Assembly (NCBI GenBank): GCA_023144875.1
Contig: JAGLEW010000101.1
Span: 1 to 15,985 of the forward strand
DNA length: 15,985 nucleotides
Source of the DNA: Methylococcales bacterium
GTDB lineage: Bacteria; Pseudomonadota; Gammaproteobacteria; Methylococcales; Methylomonadaceae
Reading direction: 5' to 3'
Under the pieces are notes generated by a model. That model was not told the origin of the DNA and did not search any database. It saw only the letters and a program-made list of their open reading frames with translations. Below, one piece after another: positions 1 to 7,050 of the stretch (within the stretch, counting starts at the first letter, position 1; each line of letters starts with the position of its first letter). The position numbers and the translations under genes are program-made.

Positions 1-821
1 GAAACCAATCGAGAGCAACTGACAATTTCTGAGGTTTTAATACGAGTGTTACAGTTAAAAATATCTTGGCGCGTGTGTATTGCCATTACTATTTCTTCTA
101 AAGCGGCATTGCCTGCACGTTCTCCTAAACCGTTGATCGTACACTCGACTTGCCTTGCGCCATTTTCAATCGCAGATAACGAATTTGCGACGGCTAAGCC
201 TAAGTCATTATGACAATGAACTGAAAAAATGGCTTTATCAGCATTTGGAATCCGTTCCATTAAATGTGAAATGGTTGTGCCAAATTGTTGCGGTAAATTA
301 TAACCAACGGTATCAGGAATATTAAGGGTTGTTGCCCCTGCCTTAATCACGGCTTCTAAAATTCGACATAAAAAATCTTCATCTGAGCGGCCTGCATCTT
401 CAGGTGAAAATTCAACATCATCCGTATATTTTCGCGCTCGTTTAATGGCTTTTACTGCGTATTCAATCACCTCTTCGGGTTGCATTTTTAACTTCATTTG
501 CATGTGAATAGGGGATGTAGCGATAAAGGTGTGGATACGTGAACGGTTTGCGGATTTAATCGCTTCGCCTGCTCGGTCAATGTCTTTATCCAAGGTACGG
601 GCTAATGCACAAACTGTTGAGTTTTTAATGGTGTTAGCCACCGCTTGTACGGCTTCAAAATCACCGATACTGGCGATAGGAAAACCTGCTTCGATGACAT
701 CAACATTAAGTCGTTCTAATGCCACAGCAATACGAACTTTTTCATCGCTGGTCATAGAGGCGCCAGGGCTTTGCTCACCATCTCGCAAGGTGGTATCAAA
801 TATAATTAATTTATCTTTCAT
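1..821 (-). CDS. leuA: 2-isopropylmalate synthase, N-terminal part (runs off the left edge)
   Basis: Catalyses the first committed step of leucine synthesis: condensation of acetyl-CoA with 2-oxoisovalerate to 2-isopropylmalate, in the cytoplasm. The 273 visible residues are the catalytic TIM barrel. The family signature DTTLRDGEQSPG lies at residues 9-20, with R13 and D14 expected at the active site. The metal-binding HCHNDLGLAVANSL motif is at about 202-215 (H202, H204). NGLGERAGNAALEE follows at about 230-243. The C-terminal leucine-sensing domain of the usual protein of about 510 residues lies beyond the window. The ATG at 821-819 is chosen because a clear GGGAG ribosome-binding site sits about 7 nt upstream and the protein begins directly with the barrel's first strand. 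A 239-bp gap with its own promoter separates it from pssA. The reading frame is intact in the visible part. The family assignment is secure. Confidence 0.97.
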   Translation of the reverse strand, partial: MKDKLIIFDTTLRDGEQSPGASMTSDEKVRIAVALERLNVDVIEAGFPIASIGDFEAVQAVANTIKNSTVCALARTLDKDIDRAGEAIKSANRSRIHTFIATSPIHMQMKLKMQPEEVIEYAVKAIKRARKYTDDVEFSPEDAGRSDEDFLCRILEAVIKAGATTLNIPDTVGYNLPQQFGTTISHLMERIPNADKAIFSVHCHNDLGLAVANSLSAIENGARQVECTINGLGERAGNAALEEIVMAIHTRQDIFNCNTRIKTSEIVSCSRLV

Positions 822-845
822 GATTTCTCCCGTCATGAAATAGTC

Positions 846-866
846 TCAACTTTTAATATCAGTTGA
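846..866 (-). promoter_or_regulatory. Small inverted repeat just upstream of leuA
   Basis: On the minus strand TCAACT (866-861) and AGTTGA (851-846) can pair across a 9-nt A/T-rich loop, about 25 nt before the leuA start codon. No T tract follows, so it is not an intrinsic terminator. It could be a leader RNA hairpin or a protein-binding inverted repeat. With only six base pairs in A/T-rich DNA, chance occurrence is quite possible. Confidence 0.2.
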
Positions 867-900
867 TAAAGTAAGGGATAGGTTAGGATATGCAGCGTGT

Positions 901-932
901 AAAGTTAATAAGCCCTAACGGGCAGTAACTTT
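901..932 (-). promoter_or_regulatory. Leader RNA hairpin upstream of leuA
   Basis: On the minus strand AAAGTTA (932-926) pairs perfectly with TAACTTT (907-901). Inside that stem GCCC (923-920) pairs with GGGC (915-912) around a GTTA loop, giving 7 + 4 bp with a small internal loop. It overlaps the end of a Leu-rich short ORF, including its CTA-AAG-TTA-CTG codons and its stop codon. A ribosome on that ORF would melt it. No U-run follows, so it is not a classical terminator and may act as an antiterminator or pause stem. The structure is seen directly; its role is inferred. Confidence 0.4.
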
Positions 933-1018
933 AGAGCAAGATGAGCCAGCACACAAAAGCCAGTAACCGTGGCTAATTTTTTTAAAATACACTGTGTGTT
1001 GTTGAAATGAGAATTCAT
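905..1018 (-). CDS. Possible Leu-rich leader peptide ORF of leuA (37 codons)
   Basis: A short ORF between the candidate leuA promoter and leuA begins MNSHFNNTQC and ends VRAY. It contains 7 leucines in 37 residues, five of them in the cluster VLAHLALKLLP close to the stop codon. Leucine-rich leader peptides controlling leuA by attenuation are established in enteric bacteria, where clustered Leu codons and alternative hairpins sense charged tRNA-Leu. Supporting this: position, Leu clustering, and overlap with a hairpin. Against it: the predicted transcription start is within a few bases of the ATG, so it would be almost leaderless; no good Shine-Dalgarno is seen; and no terminator stem with U tract follows. 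The Leu codons are mixed (TTA, CTG, CTT, CTA). It could equally be a chance ORF. Confidence 0.3.
   Translation of the reverse strand: MNSHFNNTQCILKKLATVTGFCVLAHLALKLLPVRAY
958..983 (+). terminator. Weak hairpin with T tract, possibly bidirectional
   Basis: On the plus strand AGCCA (958-962) pairs with TGGCT (970-974) across a 7-nt loop and is followed after two A by seven T (977-983), the layout of an intrinsic terminator. On the minus strand the same stem is followed by only four T. The stem is just 5 bp. Nothing on the plus strand is seen that needs terminating, so it may instead be part of the structured leuA leader. Low confidence. Confidence 0.2.
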
Positions 1019-1025
1019 GCTAAAA

Positions 1026-1054
1026 ACTATACCCTTTTGTTGTCGCTCACTCAA
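1026..1054 (-). promoter_or_regulatory. Candidate sigma70 promoter for leuA
   Basis: On the minus strand TTGAGT (1054-1049) and TATAGT (1031-1026) are separated by exactly 17 nt. They match the sigma70 -35 consensus at 4 of 6 and the -10 consensus at 5 of 6. The predicted start is near 1021-1018, giving a leader of about 200 nt before leuA. The promoter lies immediately after the pssA stop codon, so leuA can be expressed independently of pssA and the polysaccharide genes. Judged by eye only. Confidence 0.6.
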
Positions 1055-1060
1055 GTTATT

Positions 1061-1798
1061 TTACTTTTTTTTCAAACGTTTCTGGCGTAACATCACTAAT
1101 GTAATGACGGGCCCTGAGATCGCGTAGCTTAAAAAGAGTAAAAATAACATCGCGGGGGGTTGTATCATGATAAAAGCTAAACTAAGCATGACCAAAATAG
1201 TGGCCATAAAGGGAACACGGCCTTTAAAGTCAATTTCTTTAAAACTGGAATAACGAAAATTACTCACCATTAATAAGCCCGTACTAATGGTTAAAATTAA
1301 CGCAATAAATTTTAAGGTTTCAACGTCATAGTTATATTCTACGCTGACCCATAAGAAGCCCGCTAAAATTGCGGCGGCGGCAGGGCTTGGTAAGCCTTGA
1401 AAATAACGTTTATCCGCGGTTTCAACTTGAGTGTTAAAACGTGCTAATCTGAGCGCGCCGCCTGCGGTATGCACAAAAGCACCAAAAAGCCCTAAGGAGC
1501 CTAAGGATGAAAACGCCCATAAATACATGACTAAGCCTGGGGCAACGCCAAATGAAACCATATCCGATAGGCTATCATATTGCACTCCAAATTCACTTTG
1601 CGTGTTGGTCATTCTGGCAACACGCCCATCTAAACCATCCAAAATCATTGCCACAAAAATTGCAATTGCCGCGATTTCAAAGCGTTCATTAATCGCTGAG
1701 GTAATCGCATAAAATCCTGAAAACATAGCGCCCGTAGTAAATAAATTGGGCAATAAATAAATTCCACGATAACGAGGGCGAGAAGATAATTGTTTCAT
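1061..1798 (-). CDS. pssA: CDP-diacylglycerol--serine O-phosphatidyltransferase
   Basis: An inner-membrane enzyme making phosphatidylserine, the precursor of phosphatidylethanolamine, from CDP-diacylglycerol and L-serine. The 245-residue protein carries the complete CDP-alcohol phosphatidyltransferase signature at residues 54-79: D54, D57-G58, A61-R62, G71, D75 and D79, all with the right spacing. Hydrophobic membrane segments surround it, and the protein ends in a lysine/arginine-rich tail. Its length and multi-span layout fit the membrane-embedded type II family, not the E. coli phospholipase-D-like type. The start at 1798 has a modest AGG about 9 nt upstream. It follows the Alg13-like gene after 74 bp with no convincing terminator, so read-through from the polysaccharide operon is possible, though this is a housekeeping gene. 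Start choice is the main uncertainty. Confidence 0.95.
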   Translation of the reverse strand: MKQLSSRPRYRGIYLLPNLFTTGAMFSGFYAITSAINERFEIAAIAIFVAMILDGLDGRVARMTNTQSEFGVQYDSLSDMVSFGVAPGLVMYLWAFSSLGSLGLFGAFVHTAGGALRLARFNTQVETADKRYFQGLPSPAAAAILAGFLWVSVEYNYDVETLKFIALILTISTGLLMVSNFRYSSFKEIDFKGRVPFMATILVMLSLAFIMIQPPAMLFLLFLSYAISGPVITLVMLRQKRLKKK

Positions 1799-1872
1799 GG
1801 ATGGCCTAAGCTTTTTATGAGGTTTTTGGGTAGTCTAGCATCATCACTGCGAAGACTTATTTTTAATGAAAT

Positions 1873-2355
1873 TTATGCCGCTACAAATTTTTGAATAACC
1901 GTGATTAATTCATCTGAAATGGTTGGTTTTACAGGTTTATTTTCCAAGCGGTTATCATCAAGCATTTGGGTTAATAACGTATCAAGGGTTTTTTCATTTG
2001 GTGCAATGGTAATGTTCGAAAAGGTGGAAAAATAATCGACTGAGGTGAGCTGATGATTATTGCGAATTTCTTTTTTATCTAATAATCGTGGCATTAATAA
2101 TAAGGGCTTATTTTGCTCTAAGGCATTAATAATAACTCCCGTACCGACATGTGAAATGACTAAGGTCGCTTCTTTAAGGCGTTTGTCATATTCAATCGGA
2201 GTCATGGACTGGCAAAAAGTCATATTTTTTGGTAGATAATCAGAATCGCCAATTTGAGCAAAAATAGGCTGATCTTTATGATCGCCTGCCCATAAATCCA
2301 TTGCTTCAATTAAACGTTTAAAAGGAAGTTGAGAGCCTACGGTCACAAAGATCAT
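1873..2355 (-). CDS. Alg13-like glycosyltransferase subunit (GT28 C-terminal domain, PssE/Cps14G-like)
   Basis: This 160-residue protein begins MIFVTVGSQLPFKRLI, the standard opening of Alg13/EpsF/PssE-type proteins, and carries the nucleotide-sugar-binding motif SHVGTG at 68-73 followed by RNNHQ at about 98-102. It matches only the C-terminal, UDP-sugar-binding half of a GT28 (MurG-like) enzyme; the other half is the Alg14-like gene just upstream. In characterised bacterial pairs the two subunits form one glycosyltransferase at the cytoplasmic face of the membrane and add a sugar to a lipid-linked acceptor. Donor and acceptor here cannot be read from sequence. The ATG overlaps the Alg14-like stop codon by 4 nt, so translation is probably coupled. 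It is the last polysaccharide gene of the run. Confidence 0.88.
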   Translation of the reverse strand: MIFVTVGSQLPFKRLIEAMDLWAGDHKDQPIFAQIGDSDYLPKNMTFCQSMTPIEYDKRLKEATLVISHVGTGVIINALEQNKPLLLMPRLLDKKEIRNNHQLTSVDYFSTFSNITIAPNEKTLDTLLTQMLDDNRLENKPVKPTISDELITVIQKFVAA

Positions 2356-2819
2356 AAAACGGCTCCATGAAAATAAGGCCCTTTTTCAGTCGCTAAATGT
2401 TGCCATTGTGTCAGCCATAAATCAGCATATGGTCGAACCTTTAAACCACTGAGTGACATTTTTTCAACATTGGCTAAGCTATCGACCCAAATAGTTTTTA
2501 TTCGCATTTTTTTAGCAAATAATAGCCCGAAAAAACCCACGGCCGCGCCTGTTGAAATAACCACGTCAGGACGAATAATTATTAATAGATAAAAAATTCT
2601 TAACGCCTGTAACACCAACCCAATTTTATCCCAACGCGAGGCATCTCTTACCGAATAAAATTGCCCCGATGACAGCGATTCATTATAACTTTTATCGGTT
2701 GAAATATAATGGGCATCACAATCGACAAAGGCGGCTCTTAAACGCAATATTTCGATCCAATGCCCGCCTGATGATGAAATAAAAAGGATTTTTTTTCGCT
2801 TAGTTTCGACTGGACTCAT
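2352..2819 (-). CDS. Alg14-like glycosyltransferase subunit (PssD/Cps14F-like)
   Basis: This is the acceptor-binding, membrane-recruiting half of a split GT28-type glycosyltransferase. With the start chosen here it has 155 residues. A basic stretch (KRKK) is followed by ILFISSSGGHWIEILRL at 11-27 with the family SSGGH motif, then RPDVVISTGA at 83-92 and a WVDSLANVEKMSLSGL segment at 111-126 corresponding to the family's conserved IE-S-x-A region. A hydrophobic stretch at about 75-102 may dip into the membrane. The open frame continues upstream to an ATG at 2924, but that would overlap the GT2 gene by 125 nt and precede the family's normal start. The ATG at 2819 has GGGA upstream and overlaps the GT2 gene by only 20 nt. 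Its Alg13-like partner follows with a 4-nt overlap. Confidence 0.85.
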   Translation of the reverse strand: MSPVETKRKKILFISSSGGHWIEILRLRAAFVDCDAHYISTDKSYNESLSSGQFYSVRDASRWDKIGLVLQALRIFYLLIIIRPDVVISTGAAVGFFGLLFAKKMRIKTIWVDSLANVEKMSLSGLKVRPYADLWLTQWQHLATEKGPYFHGAVL

Positions 2820-3648
2820 CTCGTTCCCATTGGTTGAATTTTTGTTTATATTGAGATTTTGCACGAATGCGAGTGATAATATTAACTCCAATATACACCG
2901 CGATTTTTGCCCATTGTTTAACATTTAATAAAAATGCCCGTGAAGCGCTTTTATAATCTTTGGTTTCGTTGTGCAATAATTGTGGGAATTTTTCCGCGAG
3001 TTCATAGCCTCCTAGACGGCTTCGGGTGCTAATTTTAATTAAGCTAATCAGGTTTTTAGGGGCACTCACATGAGCGGTGCAATTGAGGGATAATGGTCGT
3101 TGTTCACTTGTAAATAAGCAACGAATATAACCATCATCGGCAATAATTAAAGGAAATTTTTGAAACTGTTTTCGTCCTTGTTCCGATAAGGCATAAACCC
3201 CACTGCCAATCATACCTTCTTTACAATAAGGTAAATTTAACCAAATATCATAAAAGGCTTTCACACCCCACGAACTTTGTGCTAAATCCATTTTCGCCAC
3301 GGCAGAGGTGGCTAAATGTTGCTCATCGTTTAAGGTTAAGCACATTTCTCTTACGGCGTTTTGTGATAAAACAATATCGGCATCTAAATAGATTCGAGGG
3401 TAAAATTTTGCCGCCTCATCCCCTAAATTAAGGGCATTTGTTTTTGAACCTATGTCTGTTTCTAAGCAGATAATATCGGCATTAAAGGCTCTGACTTTAT
3501 TCGCAGTTTGATCGTGACAATGATTACAAACCACAATAATTTGTAAATCCCCTGTAAAATCTTGTTGTTGCAATGCCTCAAGACAACGGACAATAATATT
3601 TTCTTCGTTATAAGCAGGAATAATAACGGTGGCGCAAGCAGTATTCAT
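2800..3648 (-). CDS. Family 2 glycosyltransferase
   Basis: A cytoplasmic inverting GT-A glycosyltransferase of 282 residues. The N-terminus ATVIIPAYNEENIIVRCLEA (6-25) is the classic GT2 opening strand. A DADI sequence at 89-92 supplies the DxD-type metal and nucleotide-sugar site. The ADDGY at 170-174 matches the region carrying the catalytic base (the ED motif of other GT2 enzymes). No convincing multi-span membrane domain is seen, so it is unlikely to be a synthase of the cellulose or hyaluronan type. It would add one sugar to the lipid-linked repeat unit. Substrate cannot be inferred. It lies 16 nt downstream of the FemAB-like gene and overlaps the Alg14-like gene, within the same operon. 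Confidence 0.88.
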   Translation of the reverse strand: MNTACATVIIPAYNEENIIVRCLEALQQQDFTGDLQIIVVCNHCHDQTANKVRAFNADIICLETDIGSKTNALNLGDEAAKFYPRIYLDADIVLSQNAVREMCLTLNDEQHLATSAVAKMDLAQSSWGVKAFYDIWLNLPYCKEGMIGSGVYALSEQGRKQFQKFPLIIADDGYIRCLFTSEQRPLSLNCTAHVSAPKNLISLIKISTRSRLGGYELAEKFPQLLHNETKDYKSASRAFLLNVKQWAKIAVYIGVNIITRIRAKSQYKQKFNQWERDESSRN

Positions 3649-3664
3649 TCTTTTTTATCCACAA

Positions 3665-4693
3665 TTATATTTTAGACCGTAGATATTGATAGCTTTTTTC
3701 AATGATGAGCGTTAATTGACCTTTAAAGCCTGAGTGTATTTGAAAAATCGACTCTGGCTGTGTTTCTTCGCCGCCCATACGTTTTTTAAACTGATAAACA
3801 TGCGGGTTTTCTTCGGGGTCAATACCACCTAAATCATACCATTGACAGCCTTGCTGTTTGGATTCTTTAATAACGTGCCATTGTAATAAATAAGCAGCGC
3901 CTAATTTTCGTCCCATATCATTCGTTGCCCCTAAAATATAAACTGAGGTGTCGCCTTCGATGCTCGACATATGACCTGAAATCGGTTTTCCTTCACAATA
4001 AGCAATCGCAATATAAAATTTTTCTTGCGCAGGTGAAATTTTTTGAACCGCTTTAAAGAAATGATTATCCATGTCTACTTCAATGCCTTTTCGTAACAGT
4101 AAATCTTTAAAAAGGTCTTCAAAGTCGGCAAATAATTGAATATCATCCCCTGCAACCACCGTAATTTCTTGTTTCTCACTTTTGTTTAAAATATTACGCC
4201 ATTTTTGATGCAATCGCTTGCGAATTAACTCAAGTTCAGTGGATAAATCGACCAAAATAGTGGCGCAGGTTTTTCCGTGTTCTACAAAATCCAAACTTTG
4301 ATAAACCGATGATTCTGCTGGAAAACGGGTGGATAATTTAGGGCGTTGTGAAATTCTAAGCACGAAACCACGGTTATCAACGTATTCTTCTTTAATCAAC
4401 GGTAAAATGGCTTTTAAGGTTACCTCAAGGTTTTCTTGACCTTGATCGATCATAGCGCCCCCACTAATATAGGCAATCCCGCCTAATTGCAGTGGAATTT
4501 GTTTAAGCCGAACATTAAAAAGTGCCACAATATTGGCTTGATTATCCAATACTGCCATGTGTTCTGATTCAGCATTGACGCGTTGTGCCGCCTGCTTGCC
4601 ATAAGCCCAGTAATGGGTGTAATTATAATCGTTAAAGGTCGTTGCTGATGCTAGCCATTCATCTTGGGTTAACCTTCTTAATAGGTAGGTCAT
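3665..4693 (-). CDS. FemAB-like (peptidoglycan-bridge-type) aminoacyl/acyl transferase
   Basis: A 342-residue protein of the FemAB/GNAT-fold family, whose known members transfer amino acids from aminoacyl-tRNA to the amine of a cell-wall precursor. The strongest evidence is the C-terminal signature WYDLGGIDPEENPHVYQF followed by KKRMGG (285-308), matching the conserved DLGGIDP/FKKGFGG region of the family. A basic LHQKWRNILNK segment (161-171) and GKPISGHM (235-242) also fit. Close relatives occur in exosortase-A-linked polysaccharide clusters, but no exosortase is visible here. Its start overlaps nothing: the deacetylase stop TAA and this ATG are adjacent, with GGAG placed in the last codons of the deacetylase. 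Next to a deacetylase it is plausibly an amide-forming modifier of an amino sugar; this is inference. Confidence 0.85.
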   Translation of the reverse strand: MTYLLRRLTQDEWLASATTFNDYNYTHYWAYGKQAAQRVNAESEHMAVLDNQANIVALFNVRLKQIPLQLGGIAYISGGAMIDQGQENLEVTLKAILPLIKEEYVDNRGFVLRISQRPKLSTRFPAESSVYQSLDFVEHGKTCATILVDLSTELELIRKRLHQKWRNILNKSEKQEITVVAGDDIQLFADFEDLFKDLLLRKGIEVDMDNHFFKAVQKISPAQEKFYIAIAYCEGKPISGHMSSIEGDTSVYILGATNDMGRKLGAAYLLQWHVIKESKQQGCQWYDLGGIDPEENPHVYQFKKRMGGEETQPESIFQIHSGFKGQLTLIIEKSYQYLRSKI

Positions 4694-5503
4694 TTATTTC
4701 TCCATGCTGCCATTTAGGTAGCGTATCATTTGTCTAAAATAATATAACCATGTGTATGCACCATCGACGGTTAATCGAAATTCAATCGCCCATACATCCG
4801 CTTCCATTATAAAGCGCCCCATTTGTCCTTGCGATTGATTTCTTGGCAGGATCCTTTCTTCTAAGGTTAATAGTTGAAACAAACCATTTGCATGGGCAAT
4901 GTCGGTTATTTCAGCGTTAAAATCGCCGTGAGGATAGGCTAAAGCCGTAATTCGTTGTGCGCTAATATTTTCTAAAATAGTTTTAGACTCAACTAATTCT
5001 TGCACCACTTCATCGGGTGATAATTGTGTTAACTGAGGGTGTGTATGCGTATGAATGCCAAATGAGATTAAAGGATGTTGAGCTAATCTTGTAATTTGCG
5101 CTTCCGTCATTAATAATTTTTTTTCATCCTTATGACGCGTGCCTCTCAGCCAATTAGGTCTGCTGCCTAAGTCATCCGTTACCACATAAATTGAGATGGG
5201 AATCTCAAGCGCTTCAATGGCAGGAACTACATTTTTAATAATATTTTCAAAGGCATCATCAAAGGTTAAGACGATTGCAGGTTTATTGGTATTTTGTTGG
5301 ATGTTTTCCAGCGAGACCACACGATCGGCAATTAACTCCATTTGTCGGCGAAAAAACACCGCATTCTCTTCTGTCATATCGTGATAACACAAGAGCAGCC
5401 GATGGGCTTTAAATAGTCGCCCGCCAAAGGTTAATGTCCACAAAATAAGTGAAAAGAAAAGATAAATCAAACGAACGATGATTCCTTTTTGAGAATAAAC
5501 CAT
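4694..5503 (-). CDS. NodB-type polysaccharide deacetylase, membrane-anchored
   Basis: A carbohydrate esterase family 4 protein that would remove N-acetyl (or O-acetyl) groups from a sugar. After a hydrophobic segment at about 8-28, likely a signal anchor, come the four expected motifs: the CYHD strand at 39-42, TFDDAF at 80-85 with the catalytic base and metal aspartate D82-D83, the metal-histidine motif H151-x3-H155 in FGIHTHTHPQL, and YPHGDFN at 190-196. Catalytic residues are complete. The length (269) fits single-domain family members and is shorter than the exosortase-associated deacetylases that carry an extra C-terminal domain. The ATG at 5503 follows the GNAT-like stop by 3 nt, with AAAGG in the preceding codons. 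Lying between the GNAT-like and FemAB-like genes, it probably exposes an amine on the repeat unit or polymer. The anchor would place the domain in the periplasm, though topology is not proven. Confidence 0.9.
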   Translation of the reverse strand: MVYSQKGIIVRLIYLFFSLILWTLTFGGRLFKAHRLLLCYHDMTEENAVFFRRQMELIADRVVSLENIQQNTNKPAIVLTFDDAFENIIKNVVPAIEALEIPISIYVVTDDLGSRPNWLRGTRHKDEKKLLMTEAQITRLAQHPLISFGIHTHTHPQLTQLSPDEVVQELVESKTILENISAQRITALAYPHGDFNAEITDIAHANGLFQLLTLEERILPRNQSQGQMGRFIMEADVWAIEFRLTVDGAYTWLYYFRQMIRYLNGSMEK

Positions 5504-5506
5504 AAA

Positions 5507-6103
5507 CTATGCCTTTTGTGCCTCTGGTAAGGGTGGATAAATACCCACGTCAATAAAACCTGCTTTTTTCCAAGCCTTAATCCCCGACTCATTCCACGTT
5601 TCAACATCCAAGTAAACGGAAACTTCTGCGGAAAGTTGTGTATTAATAATAGCAAACAACACCGAAGGTGCAATTGTTTGACCTCGGCAAACAGGTGCGA
5701 CCCACGCCGCAAAAAAAACTAAATCTTGTTTGTTCAGTGGAATATACCATTGTTTTAAATCTTCCATTGAAATGCTCCACCAATAACCTACGACCGATTC
5801 TTGTTGGTAAATTGCCCAAAATACGGCTTTTTTTTCAAACAGTGACAACATTTCATTGACGTTTTTAGTGCCACTCAAGCTATAAAGTTGTTGTTTTGTA
5901 CTGGCGGGAACTTCTTCTAATATCGCATAAGATTTATAAGTAATTTCTGTATTTAAAGCACGAGTATTTGTATTTTGATGGTATTTTAAAACAATGTGTT
6001 CTCGTTTCATTAACTGGCGTTGTAGGCGATTTTTTAAAATTTTATAAACCGCGAGCCCACCCGATTGAGTGAGTACTTTCCATAATTTTTTAACTTTATC
6101 CAT
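5507..6103 (-). CDS. GNAT-fold acetyltransferase-like protein
   Basis: A 198-residue protein with the outline of a GNAT N-acyltransferase but weaker conservation than its neighbours. A strand-rich middle part (FWAIYQQESVVGYWWSI, 95-111) is followed by a motif-A-like segment FFAAWVAPVCRGQTIAPSVL (130-149), in which CRGQTIA takes the place of the acetyl-CoA pyrophosphate loop (R/Q-x-x-G-x-G/A). A motif-B-like segment DVETWNESGIKAWKKAGF (166-183) then closely matches the usual N-x-x-A-x-x-x-Y/W-x-K-x-G-F pattern. The N-terminal 60 residues are basic and unassigned. Its ATG overlaps the stop codon of the upstream GT2 gene by one base (TAATG). Acyl donor and acceptor are unknown. Placement just before the deacetylase suggests a role in sugar amine acylation, which is inference. 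Confidence 0.65.
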   Translation of the reverse strand: MDKVKKLWKVLTQSGGLAVYKILKNRLQRQLMKREHIVLKYHQNTNTRALNTEITYKSYAILEEVPASTKQQLYSLSGTKNVNEMLSLFEKKAVFWAIYQQESVVGYWWSISMEDLKQWYIPLNKQDLVFFAAWVAPVCRGQTIAPSVLFAIINTQLSAEVSVYLDVETWNESGIKAWKKAGFIDVGIYPPLPEAQKA

Positions 6104-7050
6104 TATATTTTTTTCTCAATGCCAATTAAATGTTGCGCTAAATAGATAAGGTTAATCCAACTGCGTTTTAAAAATTGAGTTTCACGTTCTTTTTCAGGTC
6201 GAATTACTTTATAGAGTACGCCAATGCAAACGCGAGACATTTCCCGAAAAATCATTAATAAATTAGCAATTACTGCTGTGACTGCGCCTTGTGTTTTTTT
6301 AAAAAAAATCAAGGTTCCCTTGGTCATTAGCAGGGTTTTTCGAAAAGAAAGCAAGCTGCTACAGCCTCCTTCGTAGTGCATAATGGTGTTATCAGGAGTG
6401 TAGTGAATTTTTTTGCCTGCTTGGGTAATACGCCAACACCATTCCACTTCTTCACAAAACATAAAAAAATCATCATCCATGCCGCCTACCTCTTGAATGA
6501 CTATTCGAGGGACGAGCATAAAACAGCCGACAATGACTTCAACATCTTGTGCGCTATTAAGATCAATTTTGTCATAATGAAATCGATCTAAGCAATTGAG
6601 CTTTAACATGAGTGAATAAGGAATAAAGGTATTGATAAAAATACTCAATAAGGTTGGGAAGCGCAATAAAGACGGTTGATGTTCATTATCATCCCCCAAC
6701 ACTTTACAACCTAAGGCACCGACATCCGAATTATTGTCCATATAAATGATGGTTTGATCAATCGCCGCATTGATAATTTCAGTATCAGGGTTTAATACTA
6801 AAACATAATCGCCTGTTGCTGCCTTAAAGCCCACATTGTTACCTGCGGCAAAGCCTGCATTTAGCCCTGTTTCTATCAAATGAACCGATGGAAATTGTTG
6901 TTTTATTTTGTCAACTGAATCATCGCTTGAATCATTATCAACCACAATTATTTCATAATCGCTGGTCGTGGTTTCTCTAATAATAGAGGCTATGCAGTTA
7001 CAAATTAAATCACCTGCATTAAAATTTACAATAACAATGGATACCTTCAT
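6103..7050 (-). CDS. Family 2 glycosyltransferase, rhamnosyltransferase-like
   Basis: A 315-residue GT-A enzyme starting KVSIVIVNFNAGDLICNCI, with the VDNDSSDDS loop at 37-45 typical of the rhamnosyltransferase-like (WbbL/RfbF) branch of GT2. NAGFAAGNNVGF is at 64-75, the DxD-equivalent NPDTE at 87-91 and the acceptor/catalytic region FMFCEEVEWCWRI at 197-208 (family pattern F-x-E-D-x-D-W-x-x-R). A hydrophobic stretch at about 257-282 suggests membrane association of the C-terminal part. The branch often uses dTDP-rhamnose, but this is not safe to infer for a single sequence, and no dTDP-rhamnose genes are in the window. It overlaps the Wzy-like gene by 4 nt (ATGA) and the GNAT-like gene by 1 nt, so the three are probably translationally coupled. 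Confidence 0.9.
   Translation of the reverse strand: MKVSIVIVNFNAGDLICNCIASIIRETTTSDYEIIVVDNDSSDDSVDKIKQQFPSVHLIETGLNAGFAAGNNVGFKAATGDYVLVLNPDTEIINAAIDQTIIYMDNNSDVGALGCKVLGDDNEHQPSLLRFPTLLSIFINTFIPYSLMLKLNCLDRFHYDKIDLNSAQDVEVIVGCFMLVPRIVIQEVGGMDDDFFMFCEEVEWCWRITQAGKKIHYTPDNTIMHYEGGCSSLLSFRKTLLMTKGTLIFFKKTQGAVTAVIANLLMIFREMSRVCIGVLYKVIRPEKERETQFLKRSWINLIYLAQHLIGIEKKI

Noticed and set aside
529..843. Plus-strand open frame of 104 codons opposite leuA
   Set aside because: It is the antisense shadow of conserved leuA sequence; no ribosome-binding site or recognisable protein.
2820..2924. Longer N-terminus for the Alg14-like protein
   Set aside because: The extra 35 residues overlap the end of the GT2 gene in another frame and precede the family's usual start; a better ribosome-binding site serves the ATG at 2819.
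5467..5712. Minus-strand 81-codon frame overlapping the GNAT-like and deacetylase genes
   Set aside because: Lies in a different frame within well-supported genes and has no recognisable features.
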